A stretch of DNA of 52,014 bases, taken from Bacteroidales bacterium. GTDB lineage: Bacteria; Bacteroidota; Bacteroidia; Bacteroidales; F082. The stretch covers positions 1 through 52,014 of the forward strand of contig JAFXLL010000006.1 of the NCBI GenBank assembly GCA_017531225.1, read 5' to 3'. Positions 43,901-50,321 of this stretch are shown here, one piece after another. Below the pieces are notes generated by a model, which saw only the letters and a program-made list of their open reading frames with translations, was not told the DNA's origin and did no database searches. The translations under genes were made by a program, and so were the position numbers. How positions within the stretch are numbered: the stretch's first letter is position 1; each line of letters begins with the position of its first letter.

Positions 43901-44269
43901 GCATAAATCGGGCTTCATTTCTCCCAAACCAGAGGGAAGGTCAATGGGAATGGAATAGACAGCACCGCCTAAAAGGCTGACGTCAACAATTCCACCTAAC
44001 GATCCAACAACGCCGTTGCCGTTGTTGATGTCGGATCCCCCAGTGATGCCACTCTCAGGAGGGAAGACACCATAGCTATCGATTTCAAGTGTGACCTCGT
44101 GCCCGTCACTGGGTTCTGACTGAAACCCAGTGATCAGGGCAATGTAACTATTGGCTATATAATGATGATCTTGGTTACTGTTGAGTGTGTTGAACAGGGT
44201 GTGGTTTTGTCCTGCTTGTACTACAAAGCAGGATAAAACAATGATTATGGATAAAAACGTGCGTTTCAT
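37985..44269 (-). CDS. SpvB/FG-GAP/RHS-repeat protein with C-terminal toxin-like domain
   Basis: A 2094-residue exported protein (signal peptide MKRTFLSIIIVLSCFVVQAG). In order it has a SpvB-like N-domain (about 90-190, YSIPIDLPSGLGEMKPDL), at least five FG-GAP/VCBS repeats (about 395-695, e.g. DFNGDGYSDVVVTQ, DYNGDGLIDALFY), a long series of RHS/YD repeats (about 1000-1740), an RHS-core motif (about 1743-1815, GFTGHEHIKGMGLINMNGRLYDP and NNPLTYTDPDGN), then a unique 280-residue C-terminus. That tail (ADGGDRYRTAAARIRVG, VFQNQFAHDF) resembles the polymorphic toxin type 23 domain of Bacteroidota. This is the RHS layout, in which the core cage encloses a toxic tip. No immunity gene lies downstream. 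The start used is ATG 44267-44269; an upstream in-frame ATG would add 14 residues ahead of the signal peptide. Confidence 0.9.
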   Translation of the reverse strand: MKRTFLSIIIVLSCFVVQAGQNHTLFNTLNSNQDHHYIANSYIALITGFQSEPSDGHEVTLEIDSYGVFPPESGITGGSDINNGNGVVGSLGGIVDVSLLGGAVYSIPIDLPSGLGEMKPDLCILYNNQSHNGLLGWAWTLKGISSITRTGCTRYHDGYTYSVDYIHDRFCLDGQRLMKTSDGDYGASGVSYRTEQDQLTKITSYQEAGIAGTAFFKVWTADGKTLYYGTTSDSRGLMNSQNYITTWLLKKVVDRDGNYIEYHYCNEPNTYRLSSITYSGNANNSISPVFTVEFQYNDRSDIELAYYGNRLFRQEKILTGIIIKNGDNPMYSYQFTYKSPAPTNGYPYHLLSEVRLSAGDKHLNSTKIKWGSNNYHIVSGADVKVNVTTNGISDAFINAVKFCGDFNGDGYSDVVVTQPNSDGSYTNAYIFVNRGVNGNATFSLNSVLPLSEDISWIYVADFNGDGYDDILLSNRDRRILGNPDILSSTIYLSQFGSTGVLTFKAYQTPAFQIPHSLIDTHLVGDYFGEGKCSILIQAITNDQTYNSKLLTYDASSDKFKLRAFVESLSGNRFYPADYNGDGITEILYQKEDGSTGIAQVRTTNSGSYCFVDTYSGAPTNWSDCFPGDYNGDGLIDALFYNSSNSSPWTIYLSNQLGISGVTFSLPDTFPYSSPGDYLFSLDQPNHTSQFIKVADFDGNGCSDLGLFHDNVFYVFYGPLRANGDSAPFANNQRVSTQLFNLYDNMATCLGNFLGKEGISYLGNNTISFLPPMTRRHEVQRITDGFGRFTEFTYDYLMPNLTNPSNNDFYRLYSPSSNLSLHTHCVGIPLRALRKVTKYNIKNKPIETRCFYEGALINTQGKGVLGFSKTRQADYCNNQLQQNTIRQFDVILEDQTLHMMASMESVYDGSEHLVAKSTYTNTLYLHLGNTKVFFPISKITKDEYDVDHPGNLTKREIQEVAVNTNCSYILQYDNVICVTNQIKGITGNPEIHSASLCEYQQIVQTDYEPNDLTHWLINKPSTVTETLHRNGNYADISRQQVFSYFSNKPHRIQSILSIPNDGIHPEDRLTTMTSFQYDGTGNIISKTISTPNDTLAPRNVSYEYSLTYGKRLLTRQTDALNQVTRYQYHPVYSYCISETDYNNLETRHEQDPFGITKKTYHPDGTVSCEAMRWGDNKYYRWEKKTGRPTKVTYYDMTGEIVQARSYDMDGGLLLTDYQYNALGRINEKSYPHRINETPSSIQYEYDNHNRINRITHADGAYETIQYNGYIRSTSFKVPGYPERTESKTYNIIGKLMQSTDADGNSVIYDYDAAGRTQWFQIEGRNETKIEMVYDALGNRISLSDPNYGITTCEYNAFNELTKSISPKHDETTYSYDKLGRAIRRVETDATTNSASTTEWHYGQEKGQYGLLMGITYPNQTINYEYDELLRPSKMTENLFGTNYQTNYYYDNASRIARIIHPSNFEVNYCYTSDGYLRSIMDSQSSDLWKISETNAMMQPTLSITGNGYITHYGYDSKSNRLTSIQTIYDGQTIQDYEYQYDRYSNMTCRSDVKTSFSESFSYDNLNRLTGVTDNKGSSHFVYDELGRMTEKYNADGMVFSNADYSGSRPHAVKSVQAPNGIFPQQRMDLTFNAFDKVAHITEGTNHVSFEYGYGHQRIKTVENINGKTRNKTYVGNCEFITTPDGGSTIRTLLSGPNGVFAVAESVNGTTTLHYVHKDHLGSWTTISDSQGNIEQETRFDVWGQCDDPDNLMFDRGFTGHEHIKGMGLINMNGRLYDPITSSMLSPDNNIQSPEFTQNLNRYAYCFNNPLTYTDPDGNTITESVLKLFYYIYFTDAGYEFQKYISPIAIHMDLHLSDSQLGIGFDCSFGVPKCFPVSARFHGGITYYGQYFDNSYSGMEYRTGMEWCFLGFLGISGTSFYQGETKQTTNAIILGTPSWSITYENDYMFHLGDHLLMGFAADGGDRYRTAAARIRVGLFEVGVNLFTGNPGVNHKYRRTIFDPTVDSPYYDESAGGRETYTIGANGEDPNQYRAGVFYVGYGPLAVGANNEQIRNVFQNQFAHDFLCKGDSPYFKVLDRQGQSYFHFGSRTGNTLW

Positions 44270-44289
44270 GGCAGTTTCCTTTCTCAAAG

Positions 44290-45654
44290 TTATTGTTTGA
44301 CTACTTTCCATGTTTGATGGCCTTCGGGGCTGTCGACCTCAAGAAAATAAATGCCGTTGGGTTTTCCGGATAGGTCGAAAGTGGCGGCATTGTTACGGAC
44401 TTCTTTCGTCTCAAGGATTACACCCGTTGTGGTGATGAGCGTGGCATGGATGGACGATCCTTCAGCTTGCTCACTTAGAACGATAGAGAACTGGTCGTAG
44501 GTTGGGTTGGGAAATAGGTTGTAAGAAACCTCTGAAATAGTTTCCAGATCTTGTTCAGGGTTGATGATTCTTTTAAATGTCAGGCTCCTGGAGATTCTAT
44601 TTCCGTTGGCGTCGTAATTGAAACGGATAGAGTCAATCTGACCTTGCAGCAACAAGATGTAACGAGTCATTTCTTCAATTTTTTCCAGCATGACGTATTG
44701 CATTTCGTGGATATCATAACCGTTTTCCAACACTTCTTTTTCGGAGGGTACACCTGGGAGATGCTTGTTGTTTTCAAGATAACTCTTCAATTCGTCTAAT
44801 TCCAATAACTGGTAGTTGTCGGAAAACACATGGTCTGGCCATTGCTTTACTTCTTTGATGTGTACCTTGGTTGAGATGATACCACCGTCAACGGCAAGCA
44901 TGAAATCTGGTGTGTTGTTGAGCGTATTGATACCAATTTTCCCGTTAGGGGAGATGGTCAGCGCGTTGGCGCCGAAACAATAAGAGTTTCCGCGGAAGGA
45001 TAAAGGACCGTTTCCAGCGTTGAATACCATGGCGGCCGTATTGTCAACGGTGATGGTGTGGTCGTTGTCGAAAAGCTTGATAGAGGCTTTCCAATCGGTT
45101 TTGTTGGAGGGTTCAAGGAAGACGCTGGCATCCTCGTTGTTGTCTGATTTGATGTGGAGTTTTGCTTGGGGTGTTGTGACTTGACCGATGGCCACTTTTC
45201 CTGTATAGTTGTTATTCAGCGATTTGGTGATGAGCATCGTCGGTTTGTTGCTGTTGGTGCCAAAGGCGATGCTGTTGGCCGTGGTGTTAGTTAACGGGTA
45301 ACTGGCGGTAGTACCAGAGCCAAAGACAAAAGCGTTTTGCGCCGTCGCCTTGACATAGTTGCCAATGGCCATACTCCCAACTCCAGAGGCTGTGGCGGTG
45401 TTGCCTAAGGCGGCACTGGTTGATTGCGTAGCTTTGCTATTGTAACCGAAAGCGAAACTATTGCTTCCCGAGGCTTGGGTGTTGTATCCTCCAGCAAAGG
45501 AGTTGTTTCCTGAGGCTGAATTGCTTTTCCCGATAGCCGAAGAGTAGGTGCCAGTAGTGCTGCATCCGTTGTATTGAACTTGGGCGTTGATGTTCAAGGT
45601 GAGACCAACCAAAAGGAGGCTGGAAAGTGATATTTTTTTAATAATTGATTTCAT
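44290..45654 (-). CDS. T9SS-exported protein with YadA-head repeats and endosialidase-chaperone-like region
   Basis: A 454-residue secreted protein with a signal peptide (residues 1-24). Residues about 35-135 are YadA-head/left-handed-roll repeats (SAIGKSNSASGNNSFAGGY, SMAIGNYVKATAQNAFVFG). Residues about 245-325 have a pattern common to phage-tail-fibre-like Bacteroidota proteins (YQLLELDELKSYLENNKHLP, GVPSEKEVLENGYD, IHEMQYVMLEKIEEM) that resembles the intramolecular chaperone region of S74-type fibres. The last 80 residues are a T9SS type A sorting domain (YNLFPNPTYDQFSI, FDLSGKPNGIYFLEV, KVVKQ). It lies 20 nt upstream of the RHS gene, so the two are probably co-transcribed. Confidence 0.88.
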   Translation of the reverse strand: MKSIIKKISLSSLLLVGLTLNINAQVQYNGCSTTGTYSSAIGKSNSASGNNSFAGGYNTQASGSNSFAFGYNSKATQSTSAALGNTATASGVGSMAIGNYVKATAQNAFVFGSGTTASYPLTNTTANSIAFGTNSNKPTMLITKSLNNNYTGKVAIGQVTTPQAKLHIKSDNNEDASVFLEPSNKTDWKASIKLFDNDHTITVDNTAAMVFNAGNGPLSFRGNSYCFGANALTISPNGKIGINTLNNTPDFMLAVDGGIISTKVHIKEVKQWPDHVFSDNYQLLELDELKSYLENNKHLPGVPSEKEVLENGYDIHEMQYVMLEKIEEMTRYILLLQGQIDSIRFNYDANGNRISRSLTFKRIINPEQDLETISEVSYNLFPNPTYDQFSIVLSEQAEGSSIHATLITTTGVILETKEVRNNAATFDLSGKPNGIYFLEVDSPEGHQTWKVVKQ

Positions 45655-45705
45655 AATTAATTGATAATTAAATAGTTGTTAATAAATTTTGGATATAGTG
45701 AGAGC

Positions 45706-45752
45706 GTGTTCCGGCTAGGAACCAGTCCTATGCTATTTATGGCATGGACTGG
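45706..45752. repeat. Two tandem hairpins between T9SS genes
   Basis: GTTCC (45708-45712) pairs with GGAAC (45717-45721), and CCAGTCC (45722-45728) plus ATGC (45730-45733) pairs with GCAT (45742-45745) plus GGACTGG (45746-45752) with one bulged base. No T-run follows on either strand. It sits in the 131-nt gap where transcripts of the gene at 45786 would end. No TAnnTTTG box was found for the gene at 44290. Confidence 0.6.
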
Positions 45753-45785
45753 CTCAAGCCGTCGTAAAAATGGATAAATAGCGTT

Positions 45786-47291
45786 TTACTTTTTAATAAA
45801 CTTCTCTGTAAGGAGCGTTCCTTTGTCCGTATAGATACGGTAATGGTAGACACCGGTTCTCAATCTTGACACGTCGAGTCTCAACATGCTGCCGTGCTGA
45901 ACTAATCGGTCGATGACGATATGTCCAAAGTGGTCATACACTTGACATCGGATGTTGGGATGACTATCGTTTGGAACGGGTATGTGTATTATTTCGTTGC
46001 AAGGATTGGGATAGGCTTCTCCTGTGGTCGAATGAGGTCGCTCGTCATGGGAGATAGATAGGGGTATGGTCTCAAAATCCTCGATTCTAAGCTTCTTGAT
46101 GATGGGTCGTGTTTTTGACGTGAAACTATAGTAATTGCAGGAGTCATTAACTGTGATGCATCCCCCGTCGGCAGAGGCAAGAACGAGGTGAGAACGGTAA
46201 CAATCGAGCTCGTCATCCACGTATCTGCCAATGATTTCCTGATGGTCGTTCAGCATATAGACGCAAGCAGTTCCCGGGTAATAGCTCCAGGTGTGGTAAT
46301 AGAAACTGAAATAAAAGATGCTGTCGTTAGCAGCGGCCATGCATCGTGTATGAGCGGCATCATCGATGGTGTCGGTTCGCTCGTTGAGCCGGATGAAATC
46401 CAGAATCTCACCCTGAGTATTGACTCGTGAAACCCTTAGCTTGTTATGGTCGGCATCACCACGGCTGCTGAAAAACAGAGCCTCCTCTTCAGAATACCAA
46501 TAATCGGTGTAACAATCCCTATATAGCGTATGGTCTGATTTGTCAATATCATCCTGCCAAATCTCATGTTCTTCGATGTAATTGAATGCTGAATCAAAAG
46601 TGATGAAGGAAAGCATGTTCCCATAACCGGGGGCAAGGCAGAGTAGCGTTTCGCTATCAGGCTTGTACCACATTTGTCGTAACCGGAAATCAAAAAGGAA
46701 GTACACGGGATTGGGGTAATCCTCAAAGAGGTAGCGGCAGCTGATCATGTCGCCATGAAGATCGAACTTATAAAACATGCCTCGGTAGTCGAAGCCTTGA
46801 TAGGCGTTTTCTTGTATGACATAGGTCGAGATGATGACGTGCTGATGACTGTCGAGAGTGGCTTTGCATAACCCAAAAGAATCGCCTTCCACTTCTTTCG
46901 CATAATGCTTTTCTTCAAGCAAGTTCAATTGCTTGTCGAGAATGAATACGATGAGGAAATCATCAGTCTCACCGTAAAGGTTTCCTGCGGCAAACAGTTT
47001 GTGGTCTGGCATTTCAATGATGCAGGTGGCTCTTGAATGGAATCCAGGTTTTGTGTATTTGAATTCCGAATGGCTGCCGTCTGGCTCAATGCGCATGAAG
47101 AGGGCTTCGGGCGTGTCCGTGTCGGGGCCTTCTTGACCAGCAAGGAATGTGACACCATCCTCGTTAATGAATCCGTCGTGAAAATGGGTGCGTCCCTCAG
47201 GATATTCTCCTGAATAGTGGATGTCCCAATCCTGAGCTGGAATAATGAAATATATAAAGCTGAATAGGAGTGCAAAAATGAGTTTTTTCAT
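45786..47291 (-). CDS. T9SS type A sorting-domain protein of unknown function
   Basis: A 501-residue secreted protein with a signal peptide (MKKLIFALLFSFIYFIIPAQ; a Met just before it at 47294 is equally possible). Residues about 25-400 have beta-propeller-like features (repeated FLAGQEG, KLFAAGNLYGETDDF and similar patterns) but no catalytic motif is recognised. The C-terminal 80 residues (AYPNPCNEIIHIPV, QVYDHFGHIVIDRLV, RLRTGVYHYRIYTDKGTLL, EKFIKK) form a T9SS type A sorting domain, so it is expected on the cell surface. It follows the lipoprotein gene by 45 nt on the same strand. Confidence 0.82.
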   Translation of the reverse strand: MKKLIFALLFSFIYFIIPAQDWDIHYSGEYPEGRTHFHDGFINEDGVTFLAGQEGPDTDTPEALFMRIEPDGSHSEFKYTKPGFHSRATCIIEMPDHKLFAAGNLYGETDDFLIVFILDKQLNLLEEKHYAKEVEGDSFGLCKATLDSHQHVIISTYVIQENAYQGFDYRGMFYKFDLHGDMISCRYLFEDYPNPVYFLFDFRLRQMWYKPDSETLLCLAPGYGNMLSFITFDSAFNYIEEHEIWQDDIDKSDHTLYRDCYTDYWYSEEEALFFSSRGDADHNKLRVSRVNTQGEILDFIRLNERTDTIDDAAHTRCMAAANDSIFYFSFYYHTWSYYPGTACVYMLNDHQEIIGRYVDDELDCYRSHLVLASADGGCITVNDSCNYYSFTSKTRPIIKKLRIEDFETIPLSISHDERPHSTTGEAYPNPCNEIIHIPVPNDSHPNIRCQVYDHFGHIVIDRLVQHGSMLRLDVSRLRTGVYHYRIYTDKGTLLTEKFIKK

Positions 47292-47336
47292 CATAACGGT
47301 TGTTTTTAGAGGAGGTGTCACATTGTTTGATGGTTT

Positions 47337-48344
47337 TTATTCGGACATCAGGTCTTTGGTTTCGCCGAACTCGTCGGTGCTGACACGCAGACGTATGCCG
47401 TATTCGATTTCGTTTTTATGGGTGAGTGCACTTGGCTCTGTCAGTACGTTGCCCTTAATTTCAATGGAGATGGGGCTATAGCCTTCCAAATGGTATTGTT
47501 CTGGAATGGTGCGGCTAATGATTGTCTTTTCCGCATAGTAATAATCATTTAAATAGATGTGGTCGATGCACATGTCATCGGTTCCGGTGGCATAATAGAG
47601 ATTGGTATAATTGGTGCCATCGAATGTGAAATGCAATCGGTTGACGTAGATGTTTCTGTAACCAGAGCCAGCATCTGTGTAAGGCTCGATAAGTTCTGCA
47701 AAGAGATGCTCTTGAAGCTGTTCATCGGCGCCGGAGGGGATGTCGGGATCATCGCATTTCCCTAATGGCGCGGCAAACATCCAGTTGTCGTCGACACCGA
47801 AGGGACCATCGACATGGGCGATGGGAGGGTTGTAATTGCTACGCTCCCCTGTCTTGCCAGTGAAAGTGATGCGCATGCTGCCATTGTAATCTTCCACTTC
47901 CTTGATGGTAAGGGAAACGACCCCCTTCTCATCAAATGTGTCGGAAACAAGCGCCGCACGAGCCTGTGAGACAACTTCGGAGTAAAGGTTGACGGCGTCG
48001 TAAACCAACACTTCTTGGTTTTCAGCTACAGGAAGGGCAAGGGTAAATTCGTGATTGTTGATTTGACCATAATACTGCTCCGCGTCGGAATAGTTGAGGT
48101 TGAAGGTGTTTTCGATATCCCAAAGAGCCTCTGATAAGGTGATGGTCTCGCCGGTTCTCTCTTCGGGATGGGCTTTTACTGACTCGATCTGCCTTTTGAA
48201 GGTTCTGAGCTGCTCGATGGGATTTTTGGCTGGACTGCTACTACCTGCGTTCAGATTAGATCCAGTGGTTTTGTCCTTGCTGCAAGCGCCAAGGACGGCG
48301 ACGGATAAACAAAGTGTCGCGGCTTTAAACAAAGAGTTTTTCAT
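47337..48344 (-). CDS. Lipoprotein of unknown function
   Basis: A 335-residue lipoprotein (MKNSLFKAATLCLSVAVLGAC, lipobox LGAC, then SKDKTTGS, not an inner-membrane Asp+2 signal). Acidic, rich in Asp/Glu/Asn/Tyr. No domain is recognised; the middle part repeats short stretches such as HVDGPFGVDDNWMFAAP and the end is beta-rich. First gene of the minus-strand cluster of four secreted proteins, with its own promoter. Confidence 0.75.
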   Translation of the reverse strand: MKNSLFKAATLCLSVAVLGACSKDKTTGSNLNAGSSSPAKNPIEQLRTFKRQIESVKAHPEERTGETITLSEALWDIENTFNLNYSDAEQYYGQINNHEFTLALPVAENQEVLVYDAVNLYSEVVSQARAALVSDTFDEKGVVSLTIKEVEDYNGSMRITFTGKTGERSNYNPPIAHVDGPFGVDDNWMFAAPLGKCDDPDIPSGADEQLQEHLFAELIEPYTDAGSGYRNIYVNRLHFTFDGTNYTNLYYATGTDDMCIDHIYLNDYYYAEKTIISRTIPEQYHLEGYSPISIEIKGNVLTEPSALTHKNEIEYGIRLRVSTDEFGETKDLMSE

Positions 48345-48395
48345 AATGTTGATTTTTTAATTAATTTGTTAAACGATATAGGGTTTAATCGTGAG

Positions 48396-48426
48396 CAAAT
48401 ATACAACATGAAAACCCATTTGTCAA
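48396..48426 (-). promoter_or_regulatory. Promoter of the secreted-protein cluster
   Basis: Minus strand: TTGAC (48426-48422) and TATATTTG (48403-48396), with 20 nt between TTG and TA. It drives the lipoprotein gene (ATG at 48344) and possibly the three genes beyond it. The stretch 48404-48533 is AT-rich with no other feature visible. Confidence 0.7.
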
Positions 48427-48533
48427 GTATTTTTACTAGATTAATTAAAAAAATAACAACTTTAAATCTAATTTGTTGTAAATTAAATAGTTTAATAATT
48501 ATACATATACCTATTTAATTATTAATCCAAAGA

Positions 48534-49343
48534 TCACAAGCTAAGCTTCAATTGGATCTCTTCCACTTTTTTCTGAAGATCTTGTACTGCCTTAACGAGT
48601 TGTTCCTCGCGGAGTCGGTTTTCCTGCTGCTCGGGCATCTCGGAACTGATGTAGTGCACAAAGCGCCATACTTCCTTGATGTCGGTAGCGGCCAGATTAT
48701 AAGGCTTGTAAATCGGGTTGAGCGAGCTGAGGGTGAGCAAGCCTTCTTCTTCTATTTTATTCTCCACAATCTTAAAGACGATGCCGTCGTCGTTGGTGAG
48801 GATGATGTAAGGTTGGCCGGTGCGGATATAGGTCCAGTCGAGCACATATTCGCCGGTGATGTAAGAACCGTCAGGGATAGGCAGCATGGAATCGCCACTG
48901 ATCTGGAAGGTACGGTATTTACGTTCGCGCGAGAGGAAAGGCATGGAGAAAGTGGGCAAAACCTTGATGTACTCAGGGTCGGCAAAGCCAGTGGTGTAGC
49001 CGGCTTTGGCCTTCTCGGTGACAAGTTCTATATTCTCTATGTTGTCAGCATTGACGGTGGTGGTCAGTACGCGTAGGTTGCTGCCTTTCAGATAAGGATC
49101 TAAGCCTCGTTCCAACTGTGAGATTTGCCCTTCGCTTAGCGTGCTGAGGTCGACCTTCACCAAGGTGTCGATGGCGATGTTGAAATACTTCGAAAAGGCT
49201 ATTAAAGCCTCGATGTTGGGCTCGGCAACCTCGTTCTCATAGCCGCTCAGGGTGGAGCGCTTCATGTTGAGGGCAAAAGCCACATCGTCCTGTGTGCGAC
49301 TGCGGTGTTTCCTAAGGAATTTGATGTTGGAACTGAAATACAT
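48534..49343 (-). CDS. XRE-family repressor with S24 (LexA-like) peptidase domain
   Basis: A 269-residue regulator. Residues about 5-60 form a helix-turn-helix (NIKFLRKHRSRTQDDVAFAL, NMKRSTLSGYENEVAEPNIE). Residues about 130-230 are an S24-like domain with the Ser-Lys pair Ser152 (ISGDSMLPIPDGS) and Lys191 (GIVFKIVEN), preceded by an Ala-Gly (KAKAGYTTG), the dipeptide LexA/CI proteins cut. The last 25 residues form a coiled coil (LRVEEQ-type heptads, KKVEEIQLKLSL). An upstream ATG at 49376 would overlap the palindromic operator; ATG 49341-49343 is preferred. Probably autoregulated, see the operator. Confidence 0.87.
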   Translation of the reverse strand: MYFSSNIKFLRKHRSRTQDDVAFALNMKRSTLSGYENEVAEPNIEALIAFSKYFNIAIDTLVKVDLSTLSEGQISQLERGLDPYLKGSNLRVLTTTVNADNIENIELVTEKAKAGYTTGFADPEYIKVLPTFSMPFLSRERKYRTFQISGDSMLPIPDGSYITGEYVLDWTYIRTGQPYIILTNDDGIVFKIVENKIEEEGLLTLSSLNPIYKPYNLAATDIKEVWRFVHYISSEMPEQQENRLREEQLVKAVQDLQKKVEEIQLKLSL

Positions 49344-49360
49344 ATCTCGGCAATGATTAA

Positions 49361-49410
49361 AAATTCGACGTATCAATTGACTAAAAACTCGTCAAAGATA
49401 CGTCGAATTT
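49361..49410. promoter_or_regulatory. 14-bp perfect palindrome over the repressor promoter (probable operator)
   Basis: AAATTCGACGTATC (49361-49374) and GATACGTCGAATTT (49397-49410) are exact reverse complements separated by 22 nt. Inside them TTGAC (49377-49381) pairs with GTCAA (49391-49395). The repressor's own -7 box, TATCTTTG on the minus strand (49400-49393), overlaps the right arm. Binding by the XRE protein would block its own transcription. Confidence 0.75.
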
Positions 49411-49446
49411 CTGAATTGTCAAGAAAAACTTCTTATAATGTTCAGG

Positions 49447-49826
49447 CTATTTTATCAACCCGGCAATCAAGATGACTGCCACAGCCAAAGGAGCCAAATA
49501 ACGGATGATGAAGAAGATGACAATCAACAGGCCTCCCACGGGCAGCAAAATGTTGGCGGTGATGAAATCGAGGAAATCGTTAAACGCGAATCCATCGATC
49601 TTCAATGGCGTTTGACGCCGAACGTGAACGCGGCAGGGAAGATGACCAAGCCGGCAAGAACAGCCACAAGAGTATCGGATATCATCACCGAGAAGGCGGT
49701 ACTGGTCAAGTTGTCATCTTTCTTCACATACGAACCGTAGGTAATGGAGCGAATGGCAAGGACGACCAAAATTACCAGCAACATGGGCATCAGTATTTTG
49801 GAATACTTCTCAATGCCATTCTGCAC
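49447..49826 (-). pseudogene. Remnant of a sodium:neurotransmitter symporter (NSS/SNF) gene
   Basis: The minus strand holds three pieces of one NSS transporter, all in order. GIEKYSKILMPMLLVILVVLAIRS (middle of the protein) runs directly into ITYGSYVKKDDNLTS...LAGLVIFPAAFTFG, a segment that should lie some 50 residues further on. After a stop and frame change the C-terminus appears (KIDGFAFNDFLDFITANI, LLPVGGLLIVIFFIIRYLAP), ending in TAG at 49447. The N-terminal half is missing, with a stop codon just upstream of the GTG at 49826. Intact NSS proteins are about 450-500 residues, so more than half is gone. Confidence 0.82.
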
Positions 49827-49921
49827 CCCCTAGGATAGGGGAAAGAAAATTCAGTTTTTTGATGCAACTTATTATTAGGTCGTTTTTGAAAACAACTTCC
49901 ATTCGAAAAGAATTTTTTCTG

Positions 49922-49929
49922 TATTTTTG
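49922..49929 (+). promoter_or_regulatory. -7 promoter element of the small secreted protein operon
   Basis: TATTTTTG (TAnnTTTG), giving an untranslated leader of about 85 nt before the ATG at 50022. Between 49827 and 49921 only an A/T-rich stretch and a short CCCC/GGGG hairpin near 49827-49840 are seen. Confidence 0.65.
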
Positions 49930-50021
49930 CGCCCTTAAAAGGTATAAAAACAATGCTAAATTATTGTAAATCATAGATTTAAAATAATAATCTCGAATCT
50001 TTAAAACTCTAGAATAACAAA

Positions 50022-50321
50022 ATGAAAATTAAAAAAATGAATCTGAAAGCCATCGTACTTTCGCTCGGGCTGGTGGCCATGATGCTGCCGGCCAATGCAA
50101 TGGCACAGGAAACCGCCCAAAGACCTGGAGGATTGTTTGGCTTCAGTGACCAGTTCGTTGGAGAAGGCCTATTCCAAATCAGAGGTGAAGAAATGGGAAT
50201 GAATCTCAACGTTGAAATCCAACCTTTCCAAGACCCCGCTCCTTTGGGTAGCGGCATCGCCATTCTGATTGGCGCGGGCCTCGGCTATGTTGCACTGAAG
50301 AAAAAGGAGGACGAGCAATGA
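50022..50321 (+). CDS. Small secreted protein with sorting-signal-like C-terminus
   Basis: A 99-residue protein of unknown function. A signal peptide (residues about 6-30, ending ANAMAQ) is followed by a short mature part rich in Gly, Phe and Glu (GGLFGFSDQFVGEGLFQIRG). The tail has three parts: DPAPLGSG, a hydrophobic stretch (IAILIGAGLGYVAL), and a basic end (KKKEDEQ). This resembles in layout, not in sequence, the tripartite C-terminal sorting signals of LPXTG and PEP-CTERM proteins; an ordinary membrane anchor is also possible. Its stop overlaps the next start by 4 nt (ATGA), so the two products are translationally coupled. ATG 50037 is a second possible start. Confidence 0.72.
   Translation: MKIKKMNLKAIVLSLGLVAMMLPANAMAQETAQRPGGLFGFSDQFVGEGLFQIRGEEMGMNLNVEIQPFQDPAPLGSGIAILIGAGLGYVALKKKEDEQ

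Noticed and set aside
37985-45654. Prophage origin for the tail-fibre-like and RHS genes
   Set aside because: No phage structural, terminase, portal or integrase genes and no attachment sites are seen; both proteins carry Sec signal peptides and one a T9SS tag, pointing to cell-surface export instead.
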